Shown here: piece by piece, positions 62,478 to 64,000 of the stretch | How the letters are laid out: each line of letters opens with the position of its first letter | How positions within the stretch are numbered: the first letter of the stretch is position 1 | From: Spisula solida | Lineage: Eukaryota > Mollusca > Bivalvia > Venerida > Mactridae | Direction of reading: 5' to 3' | Length of the DNA stretch: 64,000 bases | Assembly (NCBI GenBank): GCA_947247005.1 | Contig: OX365946.1 | Span: forward strand, 46,092,734-46,156,733 | Program-made: the position numbers and the translations under genes | Notes under the pieces: model-generated | The model's database searches: none | The model's input: only the letters and a program-made list of their open reading frames with translations | Told to the model about the DNA's origin: nothing

Positions 62478-62548
62478 TCCGATTCCGGGGATTGAACCCA
62501 TGACCTCTGGATTGACAGTCCAGTGCGTTACCACTGAGCTGAATTCGC
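62478..62548 (-). tRNA. tRNA-like sequence, anticodon GTC (probable pseudogene)
   Basis: The - strand shows ttcagctcagtggtaacgc (D-arm/A-box), anticodon stem-loop ctggaCTGTCAAtccag with GTC (Asp), and a T-arm with gggttcaatcccc. The acceptor ends gcgaatt and ggaatcgg pair poorly, so a pseudogene or SINE head is more likely than a working tRNA-Asp. Confidence 0.45.
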
Positions 62549-62837
62549 TTAGATCACTGTAGATATGTAATGTATCGATTGAAATTGAAACATTTTATCA
62601 ACTACTGGTAACAGCAAGTGTTAGGAATTACCACAGGAATTTGAAATTCTATCCATAAGTCCAGAGATTTTTAATCTTTTGTTACTCGGACATTTTGAGA
62701 AAAAAGTCCACAGGAGGAGGGAAAAAAATAAAAATAAAAACTCCCAAAATGTAGTTGATGGTGGATTGTAGTCAATGACGGTCCATTATTGACAGCAACA
62801 ATGTTAGTTCTAACATCAAATTAGCTTAAATCAATTA

Positions 62838-62964
62838 CAGTGCACATGTATCTGTATCATTGATAAAGAATTTTTAAAAAATTACAGAAATTTAATTACA
62901 TGTACATTTTATTTAAAAACAAATTTCATTTAGATATTTTTTCAATGATACCTATGGCACAGTG
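62838..62964. repeat. Small inverted-repeat MITE, relative of 23292-23415
   Basis: ctgtatcattgataaagaat on the left mirrors tttcaatgatacctatggcacag on the right around an AT-rich centre. Flanks (62549-62837, 62965-63629) show nothing else recognisable. Confidence 0.45.
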
Positions 62965-63629
62965 GTAAATGAGAGCACTATACCTACTTAACATTAGTAA
63001 AATATTAAAATACATAATAAAACAAGGTGTATAGTAACATTACCATCAAAATATTTGTTATAAAAATTTGTACAATTTTAGATTTCCAATTTTTTTTTTG
63101 TAAATGCAAAAAAATAGGGCAGGAGGGTCCGAGTAACGAAAAATCAAAGAACTCTGGCCTAAAATATCATAGCAGTCGATCTAATCAAAATCGCTCTATA
63201 CGTATATATAATACTGCAATTACCGTGGAATTACAAACGTACTCAGTAGTGTGCATTACGTCCCAGGTACGCAATGACTAATTGATGGTCTCTCATTTGT
63301 TCGGATCGAGTTCGAACTGAGATAACATTAGGTCAGTTTGTTTAAAAACATTGGAAAATTAGATTAATTGTTATCAAAATAACATTTTGAAAATAACGAA
63401 GGTTGATATTCTACATATAAATTAATGGGGGTGAGTTGGACATTTCGAAATTGACATCGGGCGAGTTATCCAAATCAAGGGCGAGTTAGTGGGGGCTGAG
63501 TTGATCGGATTACCCTGCATCCTATGGACAATTCTGTTTTTGAACCATTGAAGGTTTAAATCATTAGTAAGTTCGAAAGGAGAGTTTAAACATTATTTCC
63601 ATCCAAATTGTTCTGGTAGACTTAACTTA

Positions 63630-63950
63630 ATTTCCAACTTTGATTTTGATGTTATAGTCTTTTTTGCAGATTTAGGAGTCATACATACTATATATATTAT
63701 TTTATATATTTCTACAACCCTTCTTTGAGCCTGTAATAAGTTAAATTTTTAAAGGTTGGTTCATATGCAATGTTTTAGTTTATTTAGGAGTAATTTGTTA
63801 CAGCCTGCATATTTTATATTTTTTAATAAGGTTATATTGTAAACAGTTTGTTTGTACTTGAAATTGTTTATGTAACATTTATATCTGTAGTAGTTTCCAT
63901 TTGGATCAAGTATGTTATTTATGAGAACTTTTCCTATATAAAGATACTTT
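63630..63950 (-). mobile_element. LINE fragment (L1/Tx1-like, post-RT region)
   Basis: The - strand reads KKYLYIGKVLINNILDPNGN and then a YKQTVYNITLL-type segment, resembling the stretch of 61184-60795 (xKVILLVNDLxxNDNxRNFY). Broken by stops. Confidence 0.5.
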
Positions 63951-64000
63951 TTATTCTTTTTATCAATGATCTACCTTTGAATGTTAATAACCCACAACTT
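63948..64000 (+). mobile_element. LINE reverse transcriptase, start of fragment
   Basis: The + strand reads ILFILFINDLPLNVNNPQL at the window edge, matching the GPxLFxLFINDLP block just before the catalytic YADD. Continues outside the window, head-to-head with the fragment at 63630-63950. Confidence 0.65.

Overview
This is eukaryotic nuclear DNA from an animal. Genes have introns with GT-AG splice sites, the sequence is AT-rich, and mobile elements fill most of the space. Repeat types (LINE pieces with short simple-repeat tails, tRNA-derived SINEs, many small TIR elements, and a repeat opening with aagagggcccaaagggcc) suggest a lophotrochozoan, most likely a bivalve mollusc. That assignment is inference; no species marker is visible.

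Three host genes can be built. (1) On the + strand, 1-5023, the last five exons of a glutathionyl-hydroquinone reductase (Xi-class GST); its 5' part lies left of the window. (2) On the - strand, 21858 down to 12048, a complete 12-exon concentrative nucleoside transporter (SLC28/CNT) of about 647 residues, whose substrate-site motifs differ from the family consensus. (3) On the + strand, 54423 to at least 61321, part of an extracellular protein with one Kunitz domain followed by small phase 1-1 exons; both ends are missing.

Layout: 1-5.0 kb GST gene with small repeats in introns. 5.3-10.9 kb: a 5.57-kb long-inverted-repeat element with a 42-bp minisatellite. 12.0-21.9 kb: nucleoside transporter, with a SINE and MITEs in introns and a 12-copy array of its own first splice donor. 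21.9-23.1 kb: a LINE ending just before the transporter's first coding exon. 23-31 kb: mostly featureless, with a few MITEs. 30.9-46.2 kb: a deeply nested block in which a tandem-repeat array is split by a LINE, the LINE by a 3-bp-TSD TIR element, that element by a second LINE, the second LINE by another 42-bp-minisatellite element, and that by a further TIR element. 46.2-51.2 kb: a mariner-like element, a Tc1 transposase relic, and a LINE cut by a 539-bp palindrome and a 1.45-kb TIR element. 54.4-64 kb: the Kunitz gene with MITEs, a 145-bp repeat and LINE pieces.

The host genes are unrelated to each other in function. The most unusual items are the tandem splice-donor array, the altered transporter motifs, and the two diverged elements that share a 42-bp repeat period and carry YY1-like and nuclear-receptor-like motifs in their arms. 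No similarity search could be run; family names come from motif recognition.
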